Positions 26,520 to 34,402 of a DNA stretch of 64,000 nt are shown here, in pieces. The notes under the pieces were generated by a model. It was not told the DNA's origin and searched no databases. It saw only the letters and a program-made list of their open reading frames with translations. The stretch's first letter is position 1; the number at the start of each line of letters is the position of its first letter. Made by a program: the position numbers and the translations under genes. Origin of the DNA: Nitrospinaceae bacterium (GTDB taxonomy: Bacteria; Nitrospinota; Nitrospinia; Nitrospinales; Nitrospinaceae); contig JAHELC010000001.1 in the NCBI GenBank assembly GCA_024644405.1, positions 196,854 to 260,853 of the forward strand. The letters are read 5' to 3'.

Positions 26520-26702
26520 TCAGCGGGCATTAAAAAAACGCTGATCGGTGCCCTGGGGGCCGATAATAACTTTGACTTTGCCATAACAGAGAGGACACCG
26601 GCCCTCGTAGGCATTGCCGTTTTTATTGATATAAATGCGGCGGTACACCTTGCAACACTCAAACAGGATGCCGATAAATTTTTTGCCCTTCTGGGGTTTC
26701 AT
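26520..26702 (-). CDS. Small Cys-rich (zinc-ribbon-like) protein
   Basis: The 60-residue product contains ECCKVYRRIYINKNG and RCPLCYGKVKV. The two Cys pairs, about 20 residues apart, are spaced like a small zinc-binding knuckle/ribbon, and the segment ends GPQGTDQRFFNAR. Similar 50-65-residue uncharacterised proteins occur in several bacterial phyla; this is from memory of the motif, not a search. Its ATG is at 26702, and it sits directly upstream of dtd on the same strand. Confidence 0.7.
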   Translation of the reverse strand: MKPQKGKKFIGILFECCKVYRRIYINKNGNAYEGRCPLCYGKVKVIIGPQGTDQRFFNAR

Positions 26703-26757
26703 GCCTCACCCATGACTGGAACCACAATATCCCGATGGTCGTATTAGTTTTTAATCC

Positions 26758-27663
26758 TCAAGATGATTTTAAATGCTTTAAAAATTTCTTTTTGGATTCC
26801 TTGAAAATCTGATGCGGGATATGCATGGCCTTGGTGATGCGGCGGACTTCTTCGTTTTCCGCGTGAGAAATTTCGCCATCGGCCACAGCGATGGCCCAGA
26901 AGCCCTCGACCGCACTCACCCGGTCGTTGTAGGATACGCGGTTGTTGAACTCGGTAACGACTTCATGGAAATCAAATCCGTGCCGCGCCTGCTCTTCGAT
27001 GACCTCGAACAATAATTCCTGCTCATGGGTGGACAACTCAAACCGTTCCTTCAGGATTTTTCGGAGCGCCTTTCTTTCTTCCTCGTGAAAATGATCGTCC
27101 ACCTGCGCCACCGATGCCAACAGGGTTCCAAACAAACAAATAAAGTACACATGGTCGTTTTCGAGATCGATCTTCTGATCCGACCCTTTCATCTTCAATT
27201 CCAGTTTTTTGAGGATCGTGTTCTTGAAGTAGCGGTTCACGGCAGGATTTTTTTCATGAGCCGGCTTGAAAATCGTGGCCTGGAAAAAATTCCGGACTTT
27301 TCCGAACGACCGTTTGGTAAACGAAGTTTTTTTGAGCATCCGGATGAATTCCTCCACCAGTTCGTTTTCCTCGGTTTTCATATTGCGATGAGCGTTGGCA
27401 ATAGCTTCCAGCTCCGCGATAATCTCATCCTTTTCCTTTTGGGAGCTGAGTTCCGCCGCCAACTGTTTGAACAGGTGCTCCTGTTCTTTTTTCGGAATCG
27501 GTGCCAACAGGTACGGGTTGAGTTGCCGGATATCATCTTTTCCCAGGCCGAACTTCCGGTAAAACTTTTTCAGGATGTTTTTCTCCGATTCGGTCATTTC
27601 GCCGTCGGCCCAGGCGATCACCGCCAGCACTTTCAGAAAGGTCAGATGTTTAAAAGAAGCCAT
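26758..27663 (-). CDS. Protein with two TerB-like domains
   Basis: The 301-residue product has a TerB-like motif at each end: FLKVLAVIAWADGEMTESEKN at residues 8-28, and a second near 260 with GFWAIAVADGEISHAENE. A middle segment resembles them (GTLLASVAQVDDHFHEEERK). TerB domains bind divalent metal through acidic residues and occur in stress-response and envelope proteins. No signal peptide or membrane helix is visible. The gene follows the FG-GAP lipoprotein gene by 17 bases. Its role is unknown. Confidence 0.8.
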   Translation of the reverse strand: MASFKHLTFLKVLAVIAWADGEMTESEKNILKKFYRKFGLGKDDIRQLNPYLLAPIPKKEQEHLFKQLAAELSSQKEKDEIIAELEAIANAHRNMKTEENELVEEFIRMLKKTSFTKRSFGKVRNFFQATIFKPAHEKNPAVNRYFKNTILKKLELKMKGSDQKIDLENDHVYFICLFGTLLASVAQVDDHFHEEERKALRKILKERFELSTHEQELLFEVIEEQARHGFDFHEVVTEFNNRVSYNDRVSAVEGFWAIAVADGEISHAENEEVRRITKAMHIPHQIFKESKKKFLKHLKSS

Positions 27664-27680
27664 GATTTTTCACTGTCACT

Positions 27681-28931
27681 TTACTCGAAGGTGTTCATCC
27701 ACAGCACGCCGCGCCCCTCCCTTTTGGCGTACCCGAAAATATCCAGAAAGGAATCCTGATCGATGTCGGCGAACGTCAACGCGTGGAACTTGTCATTGAA
27801 AGGAAGCCGTCGGCGGGATTCTTTCCAGAACCGCCATTTACCCAATCCTCTCAAATAATGAATTCCCTTTTTGCTCAATAAAATAATATCGGGAAACTCA
27901 CTGCCGTTGGCGTCCAGCAGGTACACCGCCTGGAAAACGGTCTTGGGAGATGCCTTGAACGGACCTTTTTTGAAATACCCTCTCCCGTGATTGACCAGGA
28001 AATAACTGGACTCACCCGGAGAAAGTTCTTCCCGGTTGACCACCAGCAAATCGTTGTCGCCGTCCTGGTCGAAATCGGCCCAATCGGCAGAAGCGCTCCG
28101 GTCCCGGATGGCGGGAAGCAGTTCCGAGGTCCGGTCTTCGAACTGGCCCAGCCCATTGTTGGTCAACAGGGAGTTTTGCCCCTCGCCGTTGACCAGGAAG
28201 ATGTCCAGGGTTTTGTCGCCATCATAATCCGCGAAGGAAGTGCCGACGATTCCCGGTTTCAGCGGGGGCATCAACAACTGCGTGGCATCGCGAAACTGGC
28301 CCTTCCCGTTGTTGATCATGAACTGAGTCTGGTACTTGTGGAGTTTTCCCTGGTCATTCAGAACCCGTTGCCCGGTAAAAAATAAATCAACGTGGCCGTC
28401 TTCATCGATATCCCGCATATCCACCCGGTCCACTCCCGGGTTGACGTAGGGAAAGCGAATTTCTTTTTTCGTGTAAAAATAACCTTTGCCGTTGTTGAAT
28501 AAAAATTTTGCCGACGCACCGTCGCTGAACCGTCCCACCAGCACCAGGTCCTGCACCCGGTCGTGATCCACATCCTGTAAAGCCATGAACACAATCTGAT
28601 CGGAGGGCTGCCCTTCCCACCCCACTCGTTTGACAGGAGTGAATGTTTTTCCCGCTTTATTATTCCAGATCCGGATCACCGGTTGGCCCCGGTCGCCGGT
28701 TCGCAGCAGAACCAGGTCCGGCAACGCATCCCGGTTGATATACGCCAGTTGGGCTTTCAGTATTCCAGGCTCCAATTCCGGCAGGTACGCCCGGGTTCGG
28801 TCCTTATATTTTTGAAGTTTCGGGTCTTCACCAAACATCGGACCCTTGCCGCAAGCCGCACACAAGAAGGCCAGCAGACACATCATCGCCGGAAACCTGA
28901 TCACTGTTTTTGTTTTAGAAATGAAGTTCAT
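27681..28931 (-). CDS. FG-GAP/VCBS-repeat lipoprotein
   Basis: The 416-residue product has a lipoprotein signal (FPAMMCLLAFLCAACGKG; lipobox CAAC). Six or seven beta-propeller blades with Asp-rich calcium loops follow, for example DVDHDRVQDLVLVG, DIDEDGHVDLFFTG, DYDGDKTLDIFLVNG, DFDQDGDNDLLVVN and DIDQDSFLDIFGYA. This is an integrin-alpha-like propeller on the cell surface or in the periplasm. The ATG at 28931 overlaps the lplA stop (TGATG), so translation is coupled. No catalytic domain is present. Confidence 0.85.
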   Translation of the reverse strand: MNFISKTKTVIRFPAMMCLLAFLCAACGKGPMFGEDPKLQKYKDRTRAYLPELEPGILKAQLAYINRDALPDLVLLRTGDRGQPVIRIWNNKAGKTFTPVKRVGWEGQPSDQIVFMALQDVDHDRVQDLVLVGRFSDGASAKFLFNNGKGYFYTKKEIRFPYVNPGVDRVDMRDIDEDGHVDLFFTGQRVLNDQGKLHKYQTQFMINNGKGQFRDATQLLMPPLKPGIVGTSFADYDGDKTLDIFLVNGEGQNSLLTNNGLGQFEDRTSELLPAIRDRSASADWADFDQDGDNDLLVVNREELSPGESSYFLVNHGRGYFKKGPFKASPKTVFQAVYLLDANGSEFPDIILLSKKGIHYLRGLGKWRFWKESRRRLPFNDKFHALTFADIDQDSFLDIFGYAKREGRGVLWMNTFE

Positions 28932-29839
28932 CAACCGCCCTTATATTGACGATGGTATTGGTTCACAAGTCTTGATTTTGTTTTCGCTCTCGGATGGTAT
29001 TCCATATACCCCGTGCAACCATCATCCCAGGGGCCACCAAACGTTTTTTGAAACCCTCCCCACAAAGCATTGCAAATTTCCTCGAAGATGAGTTCGCGGC
29101 CACAAACCCGGTTCAAACCGGTGGTCGCATCCAACAAACGTTGCCGGGTATTAATTCTCTGCCTTTCATCGTCAAACTTGAGAAGAGATGCAAACAACTC
29201 GTGGTCGGATTCGATGACCAGGGACCCGTGCTGTAAAAATGCCTTCGAGGTTCGCTTCTGAGCGCTCCCCACCAGCTTTTTGCCATCAACGGTAATTTCA
29301 CAATGATTGAGCGAGGCATAACAGGCTGGAGATCGCACCGGGCCAGACCGTTGTTTGCTTGTCTTGATGTCGCCATAAATGCCCAATCCTTTGAGCGATT
29401 GGTGAAAGACCGGAGACTGTACAGGCTTAAACTTTTGATTACGGGTATTGATATCACCTTGAACACCCAATCCTTTCAGGCCAAGCAACAAAGCCTCGCT
29501 GATCGCCTGAAATGTGGCTTTCAGTCCCCGGTTGAACGGAGCCAGGGTTACCGGCGCCACCACCGCATAGGTTAATTCGTTATAATGCAACAAGGCGCGC
29601 CCGCCGGTAGGCCGCCGGACCACAGGGATGGCCAACTCCCGGCAACGCTCCAGGTCCAACTCGGCTTCTGCATTTTGAGAATACCCCAGGCTGATCGACG
29701 GTTCGGACCAACCGTACACCCGTAGAGTCGGGGGAAGGAGACCCTGTTCACAACGAGCCAACATTGCGGAGTCCTCTGCCATATTGTTCTCCGCTGTCTG
29801 AAATCCGTCAATATTCAAGCGCCAATCTAGGTCAGACAT
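28931..29839 (-). CDS. Lipoate/octanoate-protein ligase family (LplA/LipM-like)
   Basis: The 302-residue protein has the cofactor-ligase fold: RVYGWSEPSISLGYSQ, the acyl-AMP loop VRRPTGGRALLHYNELTY and the catalytic Lys block VDGKKLVGSAQKRT. Between them a 28-residue segment occurs twice in tandem (residues 120-147 and 148-175), which makes the chain longer than usual. Members of the family either ligate lipoate or transfer octanoyl groups to lipoyl domains; the sequence does not decide which. ATG 29839 is chosen over upstream codons that run into the divergent SUMF1 gene region. Confidence 0.85.
   Translation of the reverse strand: MSDLDWRLNIDGFQTAENNMAEDSAMLARCEQGLLPPTLRVYGWSEPSISLGYSQNAEAELDLERCRELAIPVVRRPTGGRALLHYNELTYAVVAPVTLAPFNRGLKATFQAISEALLLGLKGLGVQGDINTRNQKFKPVQSPVFHQSLKGLGIYGDIKTSKQRSGPVRSPACYASLNHCEITVDGKKLVGSAQKRTSKAFLQHGSLVIESDHELFASLLKFDDERQRINTRQRLLDATTGLNRVCGRELIFEEICNALWGGFQKTFGGPWDDGCTGYMEYHPRAKTKSRLVNQYHRQYKGG
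29315..29482 (-). repeat. 84-base in-frame tandem duplication inside the lipoate-ligase gene
   Basis: Codons 120-147 and 148-175 encode related 28-residue units: LKGLGVQGDINT...PVQSPVF and LKGLGIYGDIKT...PVRSPAC. The DNA copies share blocks such as AAAGGATTGGG but have diverged clearly. The duplication is therefore not recent. Confidence 0.75.
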
Positions 29840-29983
29840 TCTTTTCCCTGGTTGAGATTTACCTTTTGACTCCACTCCGTGCATTTTATAAACTTTTCGA
29901 AGAGCCGTCAGGAAGATTTTGCACAGACGCGGAAATCCCGCGGCCGCCCTATTGTCAACCAAATCAGAGGAAATATCAAAAGA

Positions 29984-31024
29984 ATGCGCAGACACTATTG
30001 TTTGGCCTGGGGTTGTTTACTTTTCGCGATGGCGTTTGCCAAGCCGGCAGCGGCGTTCGAACACCTGCGGGATTCCCTTCATCAGATGGTAACTTGTGAA
30101 ACCGCCTGCCACCTGCCGGAAAATATCCGACAGGCCCGCGCCGAAAAAAACCTAAAAGCCGAATGCACCTCCTGCCACCAGGGAGACATGCCGCTGGAAA
30201 CCTTAAGCCCTTTTCAGAGCCCGGACCCTTTTCTGTTGCCGGAAAGCCAACAGCCGAACCGGCGTTTGCTGTCGCCGCGGCCTCCGGCTCCAGCCGGGCA
30301 AATCGTGGCCTCCTCCAAAATCCGAAAGTCGAAAAAAAATTCGAAAATCCCAGACATGGTTTTCATCGACGCCGGGGAGTTCATCATGGGGTCCAACGAA
30401 CGCTGGGATGACGAGTCGCCGGAACACATCAACCAGACCGGCGCATTTTACATTGATCTCTATGAAGTCACCAACCGCGATTACCAGAAATTCGTGGACA
30501 CCACGAAACGCAAACCACCGCACCACTGGGCATATGGAAACATCCCCAAAGGCAAAGAAGACCACCCGGTCACCTATGTCAGTTGGTTCGACGCGAATGA
30601 TTATTGCCAATGGGCCGGCAAACGCCTGCCCAACGAACAAGAATGGGAAAAAGCCGCGCGCGGGGAAGCCGGCAACATTTATCCCTGGGGCCACCTCTGG
30701 TCGCTCGACAAATCCAACAACCCGTACAAACATTCCACTGGAACGATGCCGGTGGGATCCTACCCCGACGGACGAAGTGTCTACGGATTATACGACATGT
30801 CGGGGAACGTGTGGGAATGGGTGGACGCCTACTACCTGCCCCACCCCGGCAACACCATCCCAAAATCGGAGTATGGCAAAGACAAACGAGTGCTGAAAGG
30901 CGGTTCGTGGTTCGACTGTCTGTCTTACGGATGCGGACTCAGCGCACCCACTTTCAACCGCAGTTTTTTCAATCCCGAGGTGAAAAACAACAGTTTCGGC
31001 TTCCGGTGCGCCAAAACCCCCTGA
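29984..31024 (+). CDS. Exported SUMF1/formylglycine-enzyme-like protein with haem-binding motifs
   Basis: The 346-residue product (start ATG 29984, AGAGGA upstream) has a signal peptide ending near PAAAFEH. A short segment carries CETACH (C-x3-CH, residues 38-43) and CTSCH (CxxCH, 61-65), typical of covalent c-type haem sites. After a Pro-rich linker, residues 122-346 form a SUMF1 domain: VFIDAGEFIMGSNERWDDE, RLPNEQEWEKAARG, YDMSGNVWEWVD, RVLKGGSWFDC, SFGFRC. Cys 312 and Cys 317 (C-x4-C) coincide with the copper-binding pair of true formylglycine-generating enzymes. No sulfatase gene is near. Periplasmic electron-transfer or structural roles are both possible. Confidence 0.8.
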   Translation: MRRHYCLAWGCLLFAMAFAKPAAAFEHLRDSLHQMVTCETACHLPENIRQARAEKNLKAECTSCHQGDMPLETLSPFQSPDPFLLPESQQPNRRLLSPRPPAPAGQIVASSKIRKSKKNSKIPDMVFIDAGEFIMGSNERWDDESPEHINQTGAFYIDLYEVTNRDYQKFVDTTKRKPPHHWAYGNIPKGKEDHPVTYVSWFDANDYCQWAGKRLPNEQEWEKAARGEAGNIYPWGHLWSLDKSNNPYKHSTGTMPVGSYPDGRSVYGLYDMSGNVWEWVDAYYLPHPGNTIPKSEYGKDKRVLKGGSWFDCLSYGCGLSAPTFNRSFFNPEVKNNSFGFRCAKTP

Positions 31025-31045
31025 CCGGCTTGAGCAAAGGCTCCG

Positions 31046-31144
31046 ATGAACAAAAAACAACATGCCAGTCCAACCCGTCGCCTTCTTGTCTGGGTTCTTA
31101 TTATTGCGTTTTGGTTGCTTTACTTTTGGTGGCGTGAATCGTAA
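31046..31144 (+). CDS. Very small single-helix membrane protein (32 residues)
   Basis: An ATG with AAAGG 5 bases upstream opens a 32-codon frame, 21 bases after the SUMF1-like gene. The product has a basic N-terminus (MNKKQHASPTRRLL) followed by one Trp/Leu-rich helix (VWVLIIAFWLLYFWWRES), a plausible inner-membrane peptide with N-in orientation. The context suggests co-transcription with the haem/SUMF1 gene. Expression is not proven. Confidence 0.5.
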   Translation: MNKKQHASPTRRLLVWVLIIAFWLLYFWWRES

Positions 31145-31163
31145 TGAAAGACGGGCGGAGCTT

Positions 31164-31961
31164 TTAGCGGAGCTTATTAAACCGGTCCTGGTTGAGTGTT
31201 TCATTGCCATTCATCAGATCCAGACGATTTTTGGCGGGAGCCAGGGTCACACGGGCATTGGGCTTGGCAGACAGGTAGACCTGCGTCTCAGGAATCGGCG
31301 AGAGCTCCAGTCGGGTTTCATAAGCTGGTGAATGTCCGGTAGCCGCAGCATCTGCCGGAAGCTGGTGAGCAAACCCGGTGGCCCCGCTGTGAAACACAAG
31401 CGGCTTTCGGCTTTTGAAAGGCCCGGCCATCGGCTCCAGATGCTCCGACGCCTTGGAATAGGGTTTTAGAGCCACCGTCGGAAAATAATAATTCGCATCA
31501 TCAAGATGCACGCTTCCCGGTGGAGCCATCTCCCCAGCCGCAACCCCAAACCCTTTCCCTGCCCGCACCCAATATTTATCGGCAAGCGTCCACGAATCTG
31601 CGTGGGTATCACCCTCCGAACTTTTCCGGGTTTTGGGATCCTTCAGCAGGGCGGGCAGAAATTCATAGCGTTTGACAGCACGGTAAGCGCGATCCTGTGA
31701 ATAGTTTTCCAACTCTGTCAAAGCAATGCGCCGGGCAACCGGCACAGGATTCGCAGATTGCCCGGGATGATCCGGACTCTGTTCAGCCAACAAAGCAGCG
31801 GACACATCCGGCGTTTCGGGGAGAACGAGGTCACTGCGCAGTTCCACCTGGGTTGCCCCGACCTCCACCGGTTCCCGAGCTTGCTGTGAACAGGCGGAAG
31901 CGGCCAATCCGGCGAGCGCTATCAGTCCATAACGGATCCACGTCAATTTTTCCAACATCAT
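31164..31961 (-). CDS. Lipoprotein of unknown function
   Basis: The 265-residue product has a clear lipoprotein signal (LTWIRYGLIALAGLAASACSQQ; lipobox SAC after AA). The mature part lacks recognisable domains and is rich in Ala, Pro and Leu. It contains WTLADKYWVRAGKGFGVAAGE and RLELSPIPETQVYLSAK. GAGG lies a few bases before the two start ATGs. It converges with the 32-residue gene and is divergent from the sigma-54 small-gene unit. Confidence 0.7.
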   Translation of the reverse strand: MMLEKLTWIRYGLIALAGLAASACSQQAREPVEVGATQVELRSDLVLPETPDVSAALLAEQSPDHPGQSANPVPVARRIALTELENYSQDRAYRAVKRYEFLPALLKDPKTRKSSEGDTHADSWTLADKYWVRAGKGFGVAAGEMAPPGSVHLDDANYYFPTVALKPYSKASEHLEPMAGPFKSRKPLVFHSGATGFAHQLPADAAATGHSPAYETRLELSPIPETQVYLSAKPNARVTLAPAKNRLDLMNGNETLNQDRFNKLR

Positions 31962-32030
31962 GCCTCAAAAATCCTAAATATTTGACACTGGCTGAAATGA
32001 AAACTCCTGCTATTTATTAAGTTAACGCAT

Positions 32031-32046
32031 TGGCACGAAGATTGCT
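32031..32046 (+). promoter_or_regulatory. Sigma-54 (RpoN) -24/-12 promoter
   Basis: TGGCACGAAGATTGCT matches the consensus TGGCACG-N4-TTGCW at every fixed position. GG and GC are spaced exactly 10 bases apart. The predicted start (about 32057) precedes the ribosome site (AAAGGA, 32085-32090) and ATG (32100) of the small gene. It lies in the divergent gap with the lipoprotein gene. Confidence 0.75.
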
Positions 32047-32099
32047 TTTATTTTTTAAAATGGACTTAATCCCAAATTGAACACAAAGGATGGGCTTGT

Positions 32100-32378
32100 A
32101 TGGACCTGATGAGAGGAGAACTCAGAAGCCACCTGGATCCCACCGCTCTCCGGATTTTGAAAAAGCGTCTGGTTTCCGGAAAAATCACGCCGCAGGTATT
32201 CAAAGATATTCTGAAACGGCAAATGGTCAAATATTTCTTCCAGACCCACCGGCACCCTCTACTAATATCCTGGGGAAACTGGAGACAACCGACTAAAAAG
32301 CGCCAGGGAAATTACGGAAGCACTGCGCCGGGTTTCGAGAAAGATAAGTTCGAAATATACAATCACAAACAGTTTTGA
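32100..32378 (+). CDS. Small sigma-54-controlled protein of unknown function
   Basis: The 92-residue product begins with amphipathic helices (LDPTALRILKKRLVSGKITPQVFKDILKRQ, read as two pieces). The tail is basic and aromatic (FFQTHRHPLL, NWRQPTKKRQGN) and looks disordered. AAAGGA is 9 bases upstream of the ATG. A consensus sigma-54 promoter lies in front and a hairpin with a T-rich tail lies behind, so this looks like a complete one-gene transcription unit. No family was recognised; the calculated charge is strongly basic, so RNA or protein binding is conceivable. Confidence 0.6.
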   Translation: MDLMRGELRSHLDPTALRILKKRLVSGKITPQVFKDILKRQMVKYFFQTHRHPLLISWGNWRQPTKKRQGNYGSTAPGFEKDKFEIYNHKQF

Positions 32379-32420
32379 CTCCTGTCGAGGATCTGACTGT
32401 CTCGAAATTTGCCCCCTTCT

Positions 32421-32448
32421 GCCGGCCACCCCGGCCCAATATTTTTAT
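32421..32448 (+). terminator. Rho-independent terminator after the small gene
   Basis: GCCGG (32421-32425) pairs with CCGGC (32431-32435), followed by CCAATATTTTTATT. The position, 40 bases after the stop, fits termination of the sigma-54 unit. Confidence 0.5.
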
Positions 32449-32541
32449 TCTCTAAAGGCCGTTTCTGTTGCTACAATGATCTTCGCCCAGACCCACATGG
32501 GAGATTTTTAATAATAACCGCCAACACACCTTTAATTGACG

Positions 32542-33630
32542 ATGAATTGGGAAGAACTCACACAACTGCTGACGCAACAGCATAGCTATATTCTGTATGC
32601 GTTTCTGGTCGTTTTCGCTTCGCTGGTTTTAGATTTTACCCAGAGAAAAGTCTTGAATCGACTCTATGTTAAAGCGTTAACAACCAAACGGATGTGGGAC
32701 GATGCGATCATCGATGCCCTCAAAAAACCGGTCTCCCTGATCATTTGGGCGATGGGCATTTACCTCGCAATGGAAATTATCAGTGAAGCCACCGGCGCGG
32801 TGATTTTTAATGTGGGCAAACCCTTGCGGGATACGATGGTCATTGGAGCCATCGCCTGGTTCCTGGTCCGCCTGATCCAACAAGGCGAGCGTAAATTTAT
32901 CGAAGGGGAAAAGGAAGTTGACGCGACCACGGTCGACGCCATCGCCAAACTGTTGAAAGTTTCCGTGGTTATCACTTCCATTCTGGTGGTTCTGCAAACA
33001 CTGGGATTCAGTATTTCCGGAGTGCTGGCTTTCGGCGGCATCGGCGGCGTCGCGGTGGGGTTTGCCGCGAAGGACCTGCTGGCCAATTTTTTCGGCGGAC
33101 TGACGATTTATCTCGACCGACCGTTTGCGGTAGGCGACTGGGTCCGCTCGCCGGACCGCGACATCGAAGGCACGGTGGAACACATCGGTTGGCGCCTGAC
33201 GCGTATCCGCACCTTCGACAAACGCCCCCTCTATGTGCCCAACTCCACGTTCACCACTATCGCGGTGGAGAATCCGTCTCGCATGCTCAACCGGCGTATC
33301 AAGGAAACGGTCGGCATTCGTTATGATGATGCGTCAAAAATGGAAGCCATCGTCGGTAAGATTAAGGACATGATCGCCAACCACCCGGACATCGACCACG
33401 AGAAGAAGCTGATCGTCAACTTCAACACGTTCGCCCCCTCATCTCTCGACATTTTCATTTACACGTTCACCGTAACCACCAACTGGGTGGAGTTTCATGC
33501 GGTCAAACAGGATGTTCTCCTGAAAATCATAAGGATCATCGAAGGAGAGGGAGCCGAGGTCGCTTTCCCCACATCCACCCTCCATCTGGCCGACAAGGAC
33601 ATCTTCAAAAACCTGGAACCCGGAATTTAA
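32542..33630 (+). CDS. MscS-family mechanosensitive channel
   Basis: This 362-residue membrane protein has an N-terminal helix (YILYAFLVVFASLVLDF) and a second helix pair. The MscS pore helix is FSISGVLAFGGIGGVAVGFAAKDL. The beta domain follows with IYLDRPFAVGDWVRS and VEHIGWRLTRIRTFDKRPLYVPNS, and then the alpha/beta C-terminal domain. Such channels release solutes on hypo-osmotic shock. ATG 32542 is used; a TTG two codons earlier is possible and neither has a strong ribosome site. An extended -10 (TGCTACAAT, 32469-32477) lies 65 bases upstream. Confidence 0.92.
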   Translation: MNWEELTQLLTQQHSYILYAFLVVFASLVLDFTQRKVLNRLYVKALTTKRMWDDAIIDALKKPVSLIIWAMGIYLAMEIISEATGAVIFNVGKPLRDTMVIGAIAWFLVRLIQQGERKFIEGEKEVDATTVDAIAKLLKVSVVITSILVVLQTLGFSISGVLAFGGIGGVAVGFAAKDLLANFFGGLTIYLDRPFAVGDWVRSPDRDIEGTVEHIGWRLTRIRTFDKRPLYVPNSTFTTIAVENPSRMLNRRIKETVGIRYDDASKMEAIVGKIKDMIANHPDIDHEKKLIVNFNTFAPSSLDIFIYTFTVTTNWVEFHAVKQDVLLKIIRIIEGEGAEVAFPTSTLHLADKDIFKNLEPGI

Positions 33631-33753
33631 ACAACTCCTCGAAATTATTCCCCTGGACACTTCAAAGCCCCTGGATTTCGCACAGTACAGCACATGGATT
33701 CAATGTCTTGTCAGCTGAATAATGGACTTCATAAAACGAAGGGTGATTTGCGT

Positions 33754-33782
33754 TTGACAACCTCAGAGTCGATTTGTAAACT
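33754..33782 (+). promoter_or_regulatory. Sigma-70-like promoter immediately before thpR
   Basis: TTGACA at 33754-33759 and TAAACT at 33777-33782 are 17 bases apart. The predicted start falls at about 33789, after the GTG at 33783 and just before a TTG at 33792. If real, the message would be nearly leaderless. Confidence 0.4.
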
Positions 33783-34355
33783 GTGGCGGCTTTGAGAACT
33801 TTCATCGCCATTAACGTTCCACCGGCTGTACTCGATACGATCATCCGTATCCAGAATCGATTCAAATCCCTGGGATTACACGCGTCCTGGGTCAAACCCG
33901 GAAACATTCACCTGACCTTGAAATTTCTGGGAGACACCGATCCCGACCGAATCCCCGGTATTCAAAATAAATTAACCGCAACCCTGGCGCCGTTTGCGCC
34001 GCTCCAGCTGTCTCTGGACTCAGCCGGGGTGTTTCCGGACTTCAAAAGTCCCCGCGTTTTGTGGGTCGGGTTGCAGGAGGAGGAGACGCTGGAAACGCTC
34101 CAGTCCGAAATTGAGAAAACTCTGGAAAGCGTCGGATTTCCCGGGGACCAGCGGCCGTTTTCGCCGCATCTGACGCTGGCGCGGATCAAGTCGCCCAAGG
34201 GTAAAAAGGCATTGAAGGACGAATTGGATGCCGTGAACCAGGAAGGCATCGACCCCCACCCGTTTGAAGTGGGTGATATCCATTTATACGAAAGCCAATT
34301 GACGCCCAAAGGCTCCATCTATACCGTATTGGCGAACTTTAAACTGAATCCCTGA
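33783..34355 (+). CDS. thpR: RNA 2',3'-cyclic phosphodiesterase (LigT/2H family)
   Basis: The 190-residue product carries the two HxTx motifs of the 2H phosphoesterase family, IHLTLKFLG and PHLTLARIK, about 80 residues apart. These enzymes open 2',3'-cyclic phosphates on RNA and were first known as 2'-5' RNA ligase. The family usually starts MRTFIAI, which matches a TTG at 33792 better than the GTG at 33783. Neither has a clear ribosome site. It precedes recA by 47 bases and is probably in the same unit. Confidence 0.88.
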   Translation: MAALRTFIAINVPPAVLDTIIRIQNRFKSLGLHASWVKPGNIHLTLKFLGDTDPDRIPGIQNKLTATLAPFAPLQLSLDSAGVFPDFKSPRVLWVGLQEEETLETLQSEIEKTLESVGFPGDQRPFSPHLTLARIKSPKGKKALKDELDAVNQEGIDPHPFEVGDIHLYESQLTPKGSIYTVLANFKLNP

Positions 34356-34402
34356 CCCGAAGGATGGAAACCGGATCCACATTCAGCAAGGAGACGTGAA
34401 TC

